A stretch of DNA of 64,000 bases from Flavobacterium quisquiliarum (GTDB lineage: Bacteria; Bacteroidota; Bacteroidia; Flavobacteriales; Flavobacteriaceae). Location of the stretch: NCBI RefSeq assembly GCF_019308285.1, contig NZ_WWEM01000019.1, positions 1 through 64,000 of the forward strand, written 5' to 3'. Below, in pieces: positions 6,874 through 14,859 of this stretch (its first letter is position 1; every line of letters starts with the position of its first letter). The position numbers were made by a program, and so were the translations under genes. A model generated the notes under the pieces. The model searched no databases, was not told the origin of the DNA, and worked only from the letters and a program-made list of their open reading frames with translations.

Positions 6874-8610
6874 TTAAACTTTAATCTGTGTTTGCTCTGG
6901 CATAATTATTTTCACTCTAAATCCTTTTTCAGGTTCCGTGTCGATATCGATAGTTCCGTTTACTGCCAGAATACGGTTTACCATGTTTTGAAGACCATTT
7001 TTTACAATCGTGCTTTTTTCGCAGCCTACACCATTGTCCATATAATTTATGAAAATTGATTTTAGATCACTTTCAAATTTTATGACCACAAGGTTTGCTT
7101 TGCTGTGTTTTTTCATGTTTACCATTAGTTCCTGTAAAATTCGGCTGATGGTAATCTTTTTCATATCATCAATAGATTCCCAGTTTATTTCTTCTAAATT
7201 GGTTACGATAATGTTTCTTTCGCGGGTATTGTAAACAGAAAGCATCTCTTTGATGCTTCGTGTAAAATTTATGCCAGTATCGATACTGTTGTTTTCTCTA
7301 GAAATTCCTCTCACACGGCCGTAAATGTCATCTAGTTTTTGCAGCAGATTCTCTTTGGAGTTTTCGGCGCTTAAAGGCTGGGATTCGGCAAAGGCAATTA
7401 CATTAAATACATCATTGGCTAATTCATCGTGGATTTTTTTTGCAATTCGGGTTTCGGTATCGTATGACGTTTTTAATTCTATAGCCTTGTTTTTGTTTTT
7501 ATAATAACGAATTAGAATCGCAATTAAAACCACTAAAAAAACAAAAACAATAACAAATACAATACGCATATAACTCGCTTTTTGTAACGACAATTCGTTT
7601 TCAGCTTTTTCTAAACGAAGTTTTTCGTTTTCGTCTTTTTCTTTTTTGGAATCGTATTTGATTTTGGCAAACTTATTTTTGAAGTTGTTTCTAACTTTTA
7701 TGATGCTGTCATTTAAGGTAAAATACTTTTGTACGTATGAAGATGTGCGGGGACTATTATCATTTGAAATTAAAATTTGAAGCGCTTCCAATCTTTCGTC
7801 AATACTATTGTGTTTTGTAGCTGCATTATACGCCAAAAGAGCATTTTCATCAGATTTTTGAAGATTTTTTTTCGAATAATAATCGGCAAAATGAAGATAG
7901 CTTTCAATACTTCTGTAAGTATCATTATTTTCAATTCTTATCTGAAGTCCTTTGGTCATTAGGTTAAATCCTTTCTCATCCATTCCTTTCTTAAAGTAGG
8001 CGTATCCCAAATTATCAAGAAGTATAGATTTACTCATTAACCCACTCTTGCTCTTCAAATCGTCATTAGGAAAAGATTTTAAAAGAGATTCTAACAATAA
8101 GATCGCTTTATCGTATTTTTTTTGTAAAATATAAACTACAGCAATATTTTGTAAAGGGCTATGTTTTTCGTGAGGAGTCGCAGACTCATTTGCAGATTGG
8201 GTATAATAAAAAATGGCATCATCATAAAGAGAAAGTTCTTTGTCTGCAATTCCTAAAGTATTATTTATACTTGAAGTATAATCTCCTTTTTTTTTAATAT
8301 AAGATAGTGCCTCGGTTACTGTTTCTTTACTTCCATAGTAATCTCCGTAGATTTGTTGAATATCTGCAATTCTAATAAGGATATATGCAATATTGGCGCT
8401 GTCTTTTAGAGTTTCATAAAGAGCCTTTGACTTGTTGAACTGATAAAAAGCAGTATTAAAGTTTTCGTTGTCAATATTTTTAATAGCTTCATCTCGCAAT
8501 GCAAAAGCCTCTTTTTGCATAGATTTGGTTTCAGAGTCAACGATTTTTTTTTCTTCACAAGAAAAAAGAAAAAGAGCTATTATAAAATAAAAAAACGGGG
8601 ACCGTAACAT
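6874..8610 (-). CDS. TPR-containing lipoprotein-type sensor histidine kinase (copy A)
   Basis: 578 residues. The N-terminus is a signal with lipobox LFLFSC (Cys-18). Residues ~30-300 are TPR-like helical repeats, ~310-345 a coiled coil, ~348-368 a membrane segment, then a HisKA_3-type dimerisation helix (ETRIAKKIHDELANDV, His-394) and an HATPase_c domain with the MDNGVGCEKS box and a C-terminal KGFRVKIIMP. The topology puts the TPR sensor in the periplasm with a lipid anchor and the kinase in the cytoplasm. The closest relative is the kinase at 19094-20785, very similar along its whole length. Unlike that copy there is no response regulator gene downstream, only a terminator, so it may signal through the other copy's regulator. 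Confidence 0.85.
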   Translation of the reverse strand: MLRSPFFYFIIALFLFSCEEKKIVDSETKSMQKEAFALRDEAIKNIDNENFNTAFYQFNKSKALYETLKDSANIAYILIRIADIQQIYGDYYGSKETVTEALSYIKKKGDYTSSINNTLGIADKELSLYDDAIFYYTQSANESATPHEKHSPLQNIAVVYILQKKYDKAILLLESLLKSFPNDDLKSKSGLMSKSILLDNLGYAYFKKGMDEKGFNLMTKGLQIRIENNDTYRSIESYLHFADYYSKKNLQKSDENALLAYNAATKHNSIDERLEALQILISNDNSPRTSSYVQKYFTLNDSIIKVRNNFKNKFAKIKYDSKKEKDENEKLRLEKAENELSLQKASYMRIVFVIVFVFLVVLIAILIRYYKNKNKAIELKTSYDTETRIAKKIHDELANDVFNVIAFAESQPLSAENSKENLLQKLDDIYGRVRGISRENNSIDTGINFTRSIKEMLSVYNTRERNIIVTNLEEINWESIDDMKKITISRILQELMVNMKKHSKANLVVIKFESDLKSIFINYMDNGVGCEKSTIVKNGLQNMVNRILAVNGTIDIDTEPEKGFRVKIIMPEQTQIKV

Positions 8611-8664
8611 ATAAATTTACTTTCCCCGAAAATAGTAATTAATTAAATACTATTTATTTTTTTA

Positions 8665-8853
8665 TTATGGTAGTGTTGGTGGTGGCGGTGGCGGTGGAGT
8701 TTTGTCATCACCAGGACCATCACCAGGAACAGCCTTTATCTTATTAATTGGTATTTCTACCTTTTTTGTTGTTTGAGTCTCGTACTCATCCGGAGTACAA
8801 GAAAATATAGTGAACAATAACGCAAAAGCGATAAATAGTATTAATTTTTTCAT
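8665..8853 (-). CDS. small proline-tailed lipoprotein (copy A)
   Basis: 62 residues. A lipoprotein signal (IFSC, Cys-19) is followed by TPDEYETQTTKKVE, a linker, a PGDGPGDD acidic-Gly stretch and a run of seven prolines. It lies exactly 54 bases upstream of the kinase gene, and the paralogue at 20840-21034 has the same 54-base spacing before its kinase. The constant pairing suggests it is a ligand, partner or sensor accessory of the periplasmic TPR domain. No known domain was recognised. Confidence 0.75.
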   Translation of the reverse strand: MKKLILFIAFALLFTIFSCTPDEYETQTTKKVEIPINKIKAVPGDGPGDDKTPPPPPPPTLP

Positions 8854-8934
8854 TTTGATTTGATTTAGAAATTAGACATAGGTGTGGCTGTCCGGAATGA
8901 TCCAGAGTTTATTTTGGCGACACCAAATTGTTTT

Positions 8935-9085
8935 TGGGGAAGTGACTGTGTAGAACTGTAAGACGTAATTTATACTTCCCGAATAAACTCGGTCTTACGG
9001 TTTTCCACAATGTGAATTAGAACTAGTTTTATATATTTGTTTTAGTCTGCAGACAAAACTTGAACTAATTTCTGATGCAAAGGAA
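8935..9085 (-). ncRNA. conserved structured non-coding element (copy A)
   Basis: About 150 bases that align almost without gaps to 21116-21267, in the same place between the small lipoprotein and the divergent membrane-protein gene. Two stems can be drawn: GGGAAGT (8937-8943) with ACTTCCC (8974-8980), and GTAAGAC (8958-8964) with GTCTTAC (8992-8998). Their order makes them interlock, as in a pseudoknot. The second stem shows a compensatory change in copy B. A palindrome GTCTGCAGAC (9045-9054) and a TATATTTG box (9032-9039, Bacteroidota minus-7 like) follow. It could be a 5' leader RNA of the lipoprotein-kinase operon, a small RNA, or a dense promoter/operator region; strand is uncertain. Confidence 0.45.
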
Positions 9086-9114
9086 AGGCACTTTTAGACC
9101 ACTGTAGATAAGGA

Positions 9115-9158
9115 ATTCCCAGAATTCCCGCGTTTTCCTGAGATTCCCGCGAATTCCC
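9115..9158. repeat. four short ATTCCC repeats
   Basis: ATTCCC occurs at 9115, 9124, 9143 and 9153, some within a longer ATTCCCGCG. They lie in the 5' region of the divergent membrane-protein gene and are absent from copy B. They may be binding sites or chance low-complexity sequence. Confidence 0.35.
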
Positions 9159-9388
9159 AATAATGTAAAAATGCAATGCCTATTTTTTATTAGATGCTAT
9201 TTAATTTTAGACGAATCCTTCTAATATTATAGATGCAAAAAGCCCGTGAAAAGTTGGCTGAAGAGTTTGAAAAAAATGTTGAAATAAAATAGAAATTGGA
9301 ATAAAACTTGAAAGTGTTTGATGGCATATAAAAGTGTTTTGTTAAAAAGAAAAATAGACAGTTCAAAGTGGTTCCTAAAAAAGCGAAG

Positions 9389-10018
9389 ATGAATAACACA
9401 TTAGAAGAATATAAAAAGGCAATTAAAATTAAATACGAACTCGAAAGAGAAGGAGAATACTTTGATTATTTGCAAAGCCCTTCCCGCGGAAAACTCCGAG
9501 ATTTATGCTGGCTTATTTATGAAAATAACCCAACTCAAGACGATTTGAATGTTTTTAAAAATCTATTATGTTTAGATTTCGATCACACTAAAAAGAATAA
9601 GTTTAAAGAGCAAAAAGATAAATTTAGACCGATTGAAACTTTCTTTAAAGGCGAAACAGACCCTTCAAATATTGATGCTATAAATCTTGCAGCAGTTATA
9701 GTCGATTTTCAACCTCGGCCTTTTAAAAAATTTAATGAAAAGTGCAGAATTGATTTAGCAAAACAAATTGAAAGTGTCAATGAAAATTTAAATTTTGAAA
9801 TTGAAAATAATGACATAGAAAAAAGAGTTTTGGTGAATACTGAACATGAAGAGTCAAAAGAATTTTCCAAAAAAGAAAATCTTTCATTTAATTTTAAAGA
9901 CTTATTTTCTAAAAAAATGGTTCAGAAAATATATCCTCGTAAAATAATTACGATTGCAATTGGAGCGGTTGCTCTAGTTTCTTCTGCTTGTTTATACTTT
10001 GTGCAGAAAAAAGATTAG
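9389..10018 (+). CDS. tail-anchored membrane protein of the duplicated signalling module (copy A, short form)
   Basis: 209 residues from ATG 9389; an upstream GTG at 9368 is in frame but copy B aligns only from about here. Residues 1-120 form a cytoplasmic helical domain shared with 21402-22385: EDYKNAIKAKYE-like start, a FD-KKN-F block and the AAVIVDFQPRPFKKF motif. A charged linker follows, and a single membrane segment near the C-terminus (about 183-204, IITIAIGAVALVSSACLYF) is followed by only a few residues. Copy B continues with an extracytoplasmic domain after its membrane segment, so this is a short or truncated form. It is divergent from the lipoprotein-kinase genes. Function unknown; the shape recalls a one-pass signal transducer. 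Confidence 0.65.
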   Translation: MNNTLEEYKKAIKIKYELEREGEYFDYLQSPSRGKLRDLCWLIYENNPTQDDLNVFKNLLCLDFDHTKKNKFKEQKDKFRPIETFFKGETDPSNIDAINLAAVIVDFQPRPFKKFNEKCRIDLAKQIESVNENLNFEIENNDIEKRVLVNTEHEESKEFSKKENLSFNFKDLFSKKMVQKIYPRKIITIAIGAVALVSSACLYFVQKKD

Positions 10019-10352
10019 GTTGAATAATTTCGAAATGAAATGAAGAAGCATTTGAAAAAATGAAATGTTTGAAGTGGTAAAAAGAATCATTTTTTGACGT
10101 GTAATTTTGGCTTTTAAAAAGTGTAGTTTTCGGCATATATTTACTGTTATTTACACTATAAAGATAAGAAAAAAATACCGTTAAACCTAATAAAATCAAC
10201 GAAATAATCGATTTTTTTTACTAAAAACACTGATTTTTTTTCTTGGAATTTGCCGGTGTTTTGAATCGGATTCTGAAGAAAATTTAGCAAGGATTTAGAT
10301 TGCATTGATGAAATAAAATTATTTATATTTATAAAAATAAAAACCACTTTTT
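10019..10352. other. gene-free AT-rich stretch
   Basis: 334 bases with no supported gene. Only poly-A/T runs and an unconvincing promoter-like AT region before the lipoprotein gene at 10353 are visible. Confidence 0.6.
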
Positions 10353-10718
10353 ATGAAAAAGCTTTTATCTCTATTGATCGTTTTTTGCATTTTCGGATGT
10401 AAAAAATATGTAGTGTCTTTTGAACAGCCAACGGACATGAAATTAGACAACTTAAAACTCGAAATACTTTTGGATAACAAAAAAGTAAAGGATATCAATT
10501 TAAAAGCAACAGAAGCAATGCCTACTTATGAAACAACAGCATTGTCAGTATCAGATGATGGAAAACACACGCTTCAAATAAAAGTGAAAGACACTACATT
10601 TAGCTATGATATTAAATATCCCGAAGAAAAATATGTCCTTGTAACTGCTCATTTAAAAAATAATGGTAAAGTTCATATTGGGATTTTAAAGCAAAATTAT
10701 AAATACAGACTACGTTAA
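10353..10718 (+). CDS. small lipoprotein of unknown function
   Basis: 121 residues with a signal and lipobox IFGC (Cys-16). The rest is predicted beta-strands, with alternating hydrophobic patterns (LKLEILLDNKKVKDINL, HTLQIKVKDTTFSYDIKY, KVHIGILKQNYKYRLR) suggesting a small beta-sandwich of Ig or transthyretin type. It is a single gene followed by a terminator. No family was recognised. Confidence 0.7.
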   Translation: MKKLLSLLIVFCIFGCKKYVVSFEQPTDMKLDNLKLEILLDNKKVKDINLKATEAMPTYETTALSVSDDGKHTLQIKVKDTTFSYDIKYPEEKYVLVTAHLKNNGKVHIGILKQNYKYRLR

Positions 10719-10746
10719 TCGATTTGATGCTGTTTGGATTCAAAAA

Positions 10747-10780
10747 AAAGCCTTTCACAACTAAAACGTGAAAGGCTTTT
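10747..10780. terminator. bidirectional terminator between convergent genes
   Basis: AAAAGCCTTTCAC / GTGAAAGGCTTTT stem with a 9-base loop, T runs on both strands, between the lipoprotein and the convergent beta-glucosidase. Confidence 0.85.
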
Positions 10781-10799
10781 ATAATGTTAGGAATTAGTT

Positions 10800-12152
10800 T
10801 TAAGATAAAAAGTCCTTAAACCACAATCCTGAATTTTTAATAGTTCGTTTTTGTGTTTCAAAATCCACATGAATTAATCCAAAACGGGCATTATAACCTT
10901 CTGCCCATTCGAAGTTATCGGTTAGACTCCAGACAAAGTAACCTTCAACATTTAAGCCTTCATTTCTGGCTTTTAAAATCTGTTCTAAGTGATCCTGAAT
11001 ATAATGGGTTCTTTTAATGTCAAATACTTTTCCGTTGGTTACTGTATCTGGAAAAGCGGCGCCATTTTCAGTGATTATAATTTTTCGAATTCCTTCGTAT
11101 TCATTGAATTTTTTAAGCACATGATATAATGCTGGCGGATAGACTTCCCAGCCCATTTCTGTAGAAATTACATTCCGTTTTTCGGCGCTTACCAATTCGG
11201 CGCCAATATACGGAATCAACATTGCTGATTTTACTACTTCACGCGTATAACATTGAAGCCCAATAAAATCAAAATTGAATGCAAGATTGTCTAAATCGTC
11301 TCCTATAATATAATTATTGAGTTTTTTAAGAACAGGAAGATCTTTCTGCGGATAGCCCAATCCTAAAATAGGTTCTATAAAAGTTCTGTTCAATAAAGTA
11401 TCTACTCGTTTTGCAGCTTCAACATCTTTCGCGCTTTCCGTTGCAGGTTCGATATGCGTGCAAGAAAAAGTAGTTCCAATATTAGCCTGCGGAATTCTGT
11501 TTCGGATAATTTTTGCACCTGCTGCTGTTGCTAAAGTTACGTGGTGCATGGCTTTTAAGTAATTGGTAATTCCTTTTTTTCCAGGTGCATGAATGCCTAG
11601 AAAATAACCAGCACCAGTAAACACAGAAGGTTCATTGATTACCATCCAGTTTTTGACACGGTCGCCAAAATGCTGTACACAAACTTCTACATATTCTGAG
11701 AACCAGGAAACCGATTCTCGGTTCGTCCAGCCTCCTTTTAATTCTAGTTCGTGCGGTAAGTCCCAATGATAAAGTGTTATCCAAGGTTCGATTCCCGAAG
11801 CAAGAAGAGAATCTATGATTTTATTGTAGTAATCAATTCCGGCCTGATTTATAGGATGGATTCCGGTTGGCATAATTCTAGGCCAGCTAATAGAGAACCT
11901 GAAATTTGGGATATTTAGTTCCCGAATCAGATCGATATCATCTTGATAAGAGTTGTAAAAGTCACAGGCAGTTATGGCATGATGCCCGTTTTTTATTTTT
12001 CCTTTTTGAGACGTAAAAACATCCCAGATAGAAGAACCTTTTCCGTCAGAATCATGTGCGCCCTCAATTTGGAAAGCGGCGGTTGAAACACCCCACAAGA
12101 AATCTGCCCCAAATTGGTTTTTGTTCAAAAATGAGTTTTCAATTTTATTCAT
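10800..12152 (-). CDS. glycoside hydrolase family 1 beta-glucosidase
   Basis: 450 residues, the normal GH1 length, covering the whole (beta/alpha)8 barrel. The N-terminal GH1 signature is FLWGVSTAAFQIEGA. The acid/base is Glu-174 in WMVINEPSVF and the nucleophile is Glu-362 in IIITENGAAF; the aglycone/glycone motif GYFVWSLTDNFEWAEGY is intact. There is no signal peptide, so it is cytoplasmic and hydrolyses imported beta-glucosides or short beta-linked disaccharides to glucose. It stands alone with no sugar transporter next to it. Family is certain; exact substrate is not. Confidence 0.95.
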   Translation of the reverse strand: MNKIENSFLNKNQFGADFLWGVSTAAFQIEGAHDSDGKGSSIWDVFTSQKGKIKNGHHAITACDFYNSYQDDIDLIRELNIPNFRFSISWPRIMPTGIHPINQAGIDYYNKIIDSLLASGIEPWITLYHWDLPHELELKGGWTNRESVSWFSEYVEVCVQHFGDRVKNWMVINEPSVFTGAGYFLGIHAPGKKGITNYLKAMHHVTLATAAGAKIIRNRIPQANIGTTFSCTHIEPATESAKDVEAAKRVDTLLNRTFIEPILGLGYPQKDLPVLKKLNNYIIGDDLDNLAFNFDFIGLQCYTREVVKSAMLIPYIGAELVSAEKRNVISTEMGWEVYPPALYHVLKKFNEYEGIRKIIITENGAAFPDTVTNGKVFDIKRTHYIQDHLEQILKARNEGLNVEGYFVWSLTDNFEWAEGYNARFGLIHVDFETQKRTIKNSGLWFKDFLS

Positions 12153-12364
12153 TCAGTAAGACTTTCCTTTGTTTTTTTAACGTTTCTATTAGTGTAGGAA
12201 AGAAGATTGCATAGCTCTTAAAAAAAGCCATTCTTTGAATGATACCAGAAAATTTAGATTAAATAGTTTCATAACGATTAGTTTTAATCAAATTAATAAA
12301 ACTAATGTGAATTTATTGTAAAGCAATTATTATCAAATAATTAAAAATTTAAAATGGGAAGATT

Positions 12365-12574
12365 TTAATCTTCCCATCCACAAATTGATAAACCCAAACC
12401 TTTAGCTTGTTTGAGTGATGTTTTTACAATTTCGCTGCGACAAGAACGAAGTCCACGACAATTTTCATTGTAATGATACTTTTTTGCACCAGCCGAACCG
12501 CAGATGTAGACTGTGGTTTCGGGTGGACAAAATGAAGTTACGAAAACAAAAAATAAGAGTAAGATATATTTCAT
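12365..12574 (-). CDS. small secreted Cys-containing protein
   Basis: 69 residues. A signal peptide (about 1-20) is followed by a compact Cys-rich segment: VYICGSAGAKKYHY, NCRGLRSC, and the ending LSICGWED. Proteins of this length and pattern (CG..AKKYH...C.GL..C...CGW) are frequent in Bacteroidota as uncharacterised exported proteins. Five cysteines and two histidines suggest disulfides or a metal site. It lies 9 bases downstream of the next gene on the same strand, so they are probably co-transcribed. Confidence 0.7.
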   Translation of the reverse strand: MKYILLLFFVFVTSFCPPETTVYICGSAGAKKYHYNENCRGLRSCRSEIVKTSLKQAKGLGLSICGWED

Positions 12575-12583
12575 TAGATAATT

Positions 12584-12994
12584 TTATTTAACAATTAAAT
12601 GGTATTCATTTCCATGTTTGTCAAGAGCTTTTAGTTTTCCGTGAGCAATCCATTCGGTATTTATTTCTGTTTCGGCAATACTATCAATTAAAACTCCAGC
12701 TCCATATTTTCCTTGAACAATTATATTCCCAAAAACTGAGTCTCCAGTTGTATTTATTCCTTTTACATCATAATTGTATTTGTAGCGTCCAGGATTTCCA
12801 GTTCTGTATTTGTACTTATAAGTTGTATTTACATGATAGGTTTTGGCTTCTTCGGGCGTTATTGTTTTCCGATCATCTGCAGTAATTACAGGTTTATAAA
12901 ATGAATTTATTTCTGCTAGAGGCGGAGGAGCATCTACATGTTTACAGGATAAAAAAAGAAATACAAAAAATAAGCTGAGGTAGTTTTTTTGCAC
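12584..12994 (-). CDS. lipoprotein of unknown function
   Basis: 136 residues with a signal and lipobox LFLSC (Cys-17). The mature part has a TPEEAKTYHVNTTYKYKYRTGNPGRYKYNYDVKG stretch, Tyr-rich, followed by a small beta domain (GDSVFGNIIVQGKYGAGVL) that resembles an OB- or SH3-like barrel. It is followed after 9 bases by the small Cys-rich exported protein. No function assigned. Confidence 0.65.
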   Translation of the reverse strand: MQKNYLSLFFVFLFLSCKHVDAPPPLAEINSFYKPVITADDRKTITPEEAKTYHVNTTYKYKYRTGNPGRYKYNYDVKGINTTGDSVFGNIIVQGKYGAGVLIDSIAETEINTEWIAHGKLKALDKHGNEYHLIVK

Positions 12995-13092
12995 AGGCGG
13001 TTGTGGTATTTGGTTAGAGTTGGGATACTACTATTTTAAAATATAATATTGAGGATAAATCTAGTTAGAAAGCTCTTTTGGGGAATACGTAA

Positions 13093-13383
13093 TTATACTT
13101 GATTTTCGATTAATCTTTCAGCAATTTCTTCCTTCTCCACTATAACAAGAGAAGGAAGAATTATTTGGATTTTATTAGTAACAGGATTTTTAAAAACTTG
13201 AAAACCATTTCGGCAATTATTATATCTAAATCGAAATGCTTTTAATCCATTTATAAAACCTTCTTTTTGAGTTATTTCAAACACATGATTTGAGCAGGAT
13301 TTTTTAAAAATGCATTTCCTCCTTTTAGATTGAGGAATTAAAATCCAATACAATCGAATAGTTAATAAGATGAAATATTTCAT
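13093..13383 (-). CDS. YidD-like membrane protein insertion efficiency factor family protein
   Basis: 96 residues. The pattern LYWILIPQSKRRKCIFKKSCSNHVFEITQKEGFINGLKAFRFRYNNCRNGF follows the YidD family (LI..Y...I.P....CRF.PSCS.YA.E....G...G.....R...C.P), including the three spaced cysteines. YidD assists the YidC insertase at the membrane. This copy is divergent: the usual Pro residues around the Cys are missing and a C-terminal ~30-residue extension is present. Its start codon directly abuts the stop of the gene upstream, so translation is probably coupled. It is more likely an accessory paralogue than the housekeeping YidD. Confidence 0.6.
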   Translation of the reverse strand: MKYFILLTIRLYWILIPQSKRRKCIFKKSCSNHVFEITQKEGFINGLKAFRFRYNNCRNGFQVFKNPVTNKIQIILPSLVIVEKEEIAERLIENQV

Positions 13384-13614
13384 TTATTTTTGAAAAACAA
13401 CCATTTGACTATTTGTTGTGTAACCAGGTTTGGCTCCAAATCCAAAACATCCATCGTCAGGATGAACGAATGTTGATACACTTTCTAAACGTACATATTT
13501 CCAGCCTTGATTGGTAAAATTTTTTATTAAACTTTCAAGTTGTTCAGCTACATGATCTGAAGTTCCTTTTTTAGGATCGATTGAAGCTACGAATGGGACT
13601 ACTTTGTATTCCAT
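13384..13614 (-). CDS. DUF4177-like small protein
   Basis: 76 residues. It begins MEYKVVPFVASID and contains EQLESLIKNFTNQGWKYVRLESVSTFV, the pattern of DUF4177-type proteins in which a helix precedes a GWE-like turn and a strand. No signal peptide. It lies 24 bases after the nuclease-like gene and abuts the YidD-like gene. Function unknown. Confidence 0.6.
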   Translation of the reverse strand: MEYKVVPFVASIDPKKGTSDHVAEQLESLIKNFTNQGWKYVRLESVSTFVHPDDGCFGFGAKPGYTTNSQMVVFQK

Positions 13615-13638
13615 AATTTTAAATTTTTTAGGTTTGAT

Positions 13639-14694
13639 TTATTCGGTTTCGTAAAGAGCAACTGTATCTAATAACTCTTTTTCAAATTGATAAATATCAT
13701 CAATTGATGAAATAGAAATTTTTGATTCAGTTTTATTATCATTAAATAGACTTATGTATTTCTTACTTCCATTTAAATGAAGCCTGCATAATGGTTTACG
13801 ATTATTATCGTCAAGTAGAATTCCGAAATAAGATTGTGTGTCACGGTGGACAATTCTGCTTGTTGGTAATTTTCTGCGTAAAATTGCTACAACAATGCGA
13901 TAAGCTTCAAGTTCTTCTTCAGTAGTATTAATTTTATTATCCTCTTCAACTATCGAAATTTCCTCGTCTTGCTGCTTAATTGTTTCTTTGGTTAAAGCAG
14001 CATTAAGCCGATCATTAATTTTGTCATTTATAAATTGACTAACTGATTTCTGTACTAAATCTTTAAATTCATCAATAACTTTTTCAGTCAATCTTCCAGT
14101 ATATATTTTACTAGCAAATACTTTAGTAAAATCGTTTGATGGATTTTCTAATTCAGCTTTGATAAGTTTTTTAATTTCTTTGATGTATTTTAAAGAACTG
14201 GCGTTACTTACAATATTATTTACATCGAAATTGGCTTTATGAAATTTAGCAATTTCATGAATAGTGTTTTCTTTTAAATTACAAATATCAAATTCTAGAA
14301 ACGGCTTTTCATCCATCTTATTCTGATCATCTAAATCGGTAAAGAATTGGTAATTTATGCCATTAGTTAAAAGTGCAAAACGGGTTTTTGTAACATGAAA
14401 GTAACGGAACAATTGTGAATTATGAACGGTAAGTTTTTCTTTCCAGCTTTTGCATTCTACAATAATAATTGGTTCCCCATCCTGAAAAATGGCATAATCT
14501 ACTTTTTCTCCTTTTTTTAAACCAAGATCTGCAGTAAATTCTGGAACCACTTCTAAAGGATTAAAAGCATCATAACCTAAAATATTTATAAAAGGCAGTA
14601 CAAAAGCATGTTTAGTAGATTCCTCTGTTTCAATTTTACTTTTCAGCTGATTTATTTTATCTGCTAGCGATTTTAGTTGAATATTCATTTCCAT
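13639..14694 (-). CDS. solitary HsdR N-terminal-type nuclease-like protein
   Basis: 351 residues. Residues ~1-150 match the type I restriction R-protein N-terminal domain, with a PD-(D/E)xK core: Asp-67 in KVDYAIF and Glu-80, Lys-82 in IIIVECKSW. After a helical region there is a ~100-residue C-terminal domain (YRIVVAILRRKLPTSRIVHRDTQSYFGILL) found in similar stand-alone proteins. There is no helicase domain and no hsdM or hsdS nearby, so it is not a complete restriction system. It could be a defence or DNA-repair nuclease. It heads a small operon with the DUF4177-like and YidD-like genes. Confidence 0.75.
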   Translation of the reverse strand: MEMNIQLKSLADKINQLKSKIETEESTKHAFVLPFINILGYDAFNPLEVVPEFTADLGLKKGEKVDYAIFQDGEPIIIVECKSWKEKLTVHNSQLFRYFHVTKTRFALLTNGINYQFFTDLDDQNKMDEKPFLEFDICNLKENTIHEIAKFHKANFDVNNIVSNASSLKYIKEIKKLIKAELENPSNDFTKVFASKIYTGRLTEKVIDEFKDLVQKSVSQFINDKINDRLNAALTKETIKQQDEEISIVEEDNKINTTEEELEAYRIVVAILRRKLPTSRIVHRDTQSYFGILLDDNNRKPLCRLHLNGSKKYISLFNDNKTESKISISSIDDIYQFEKELLDTVALYETE

Positions 14695-14859
14695 TGGTTT
14701 GTAGTTTAAATTATTGATTCAAATGTAAAACCAATCAAAATCAATATTTTATGGAAATCCGTAATACAATAGAAATTTTAAAAGAAGTTTTTGGTAAAAA
14801 GTCTTTAAACAGAAAAAAGAGGATATAAAATTCCTCTTTAAAAAGCGTAAGTGTGGTTT

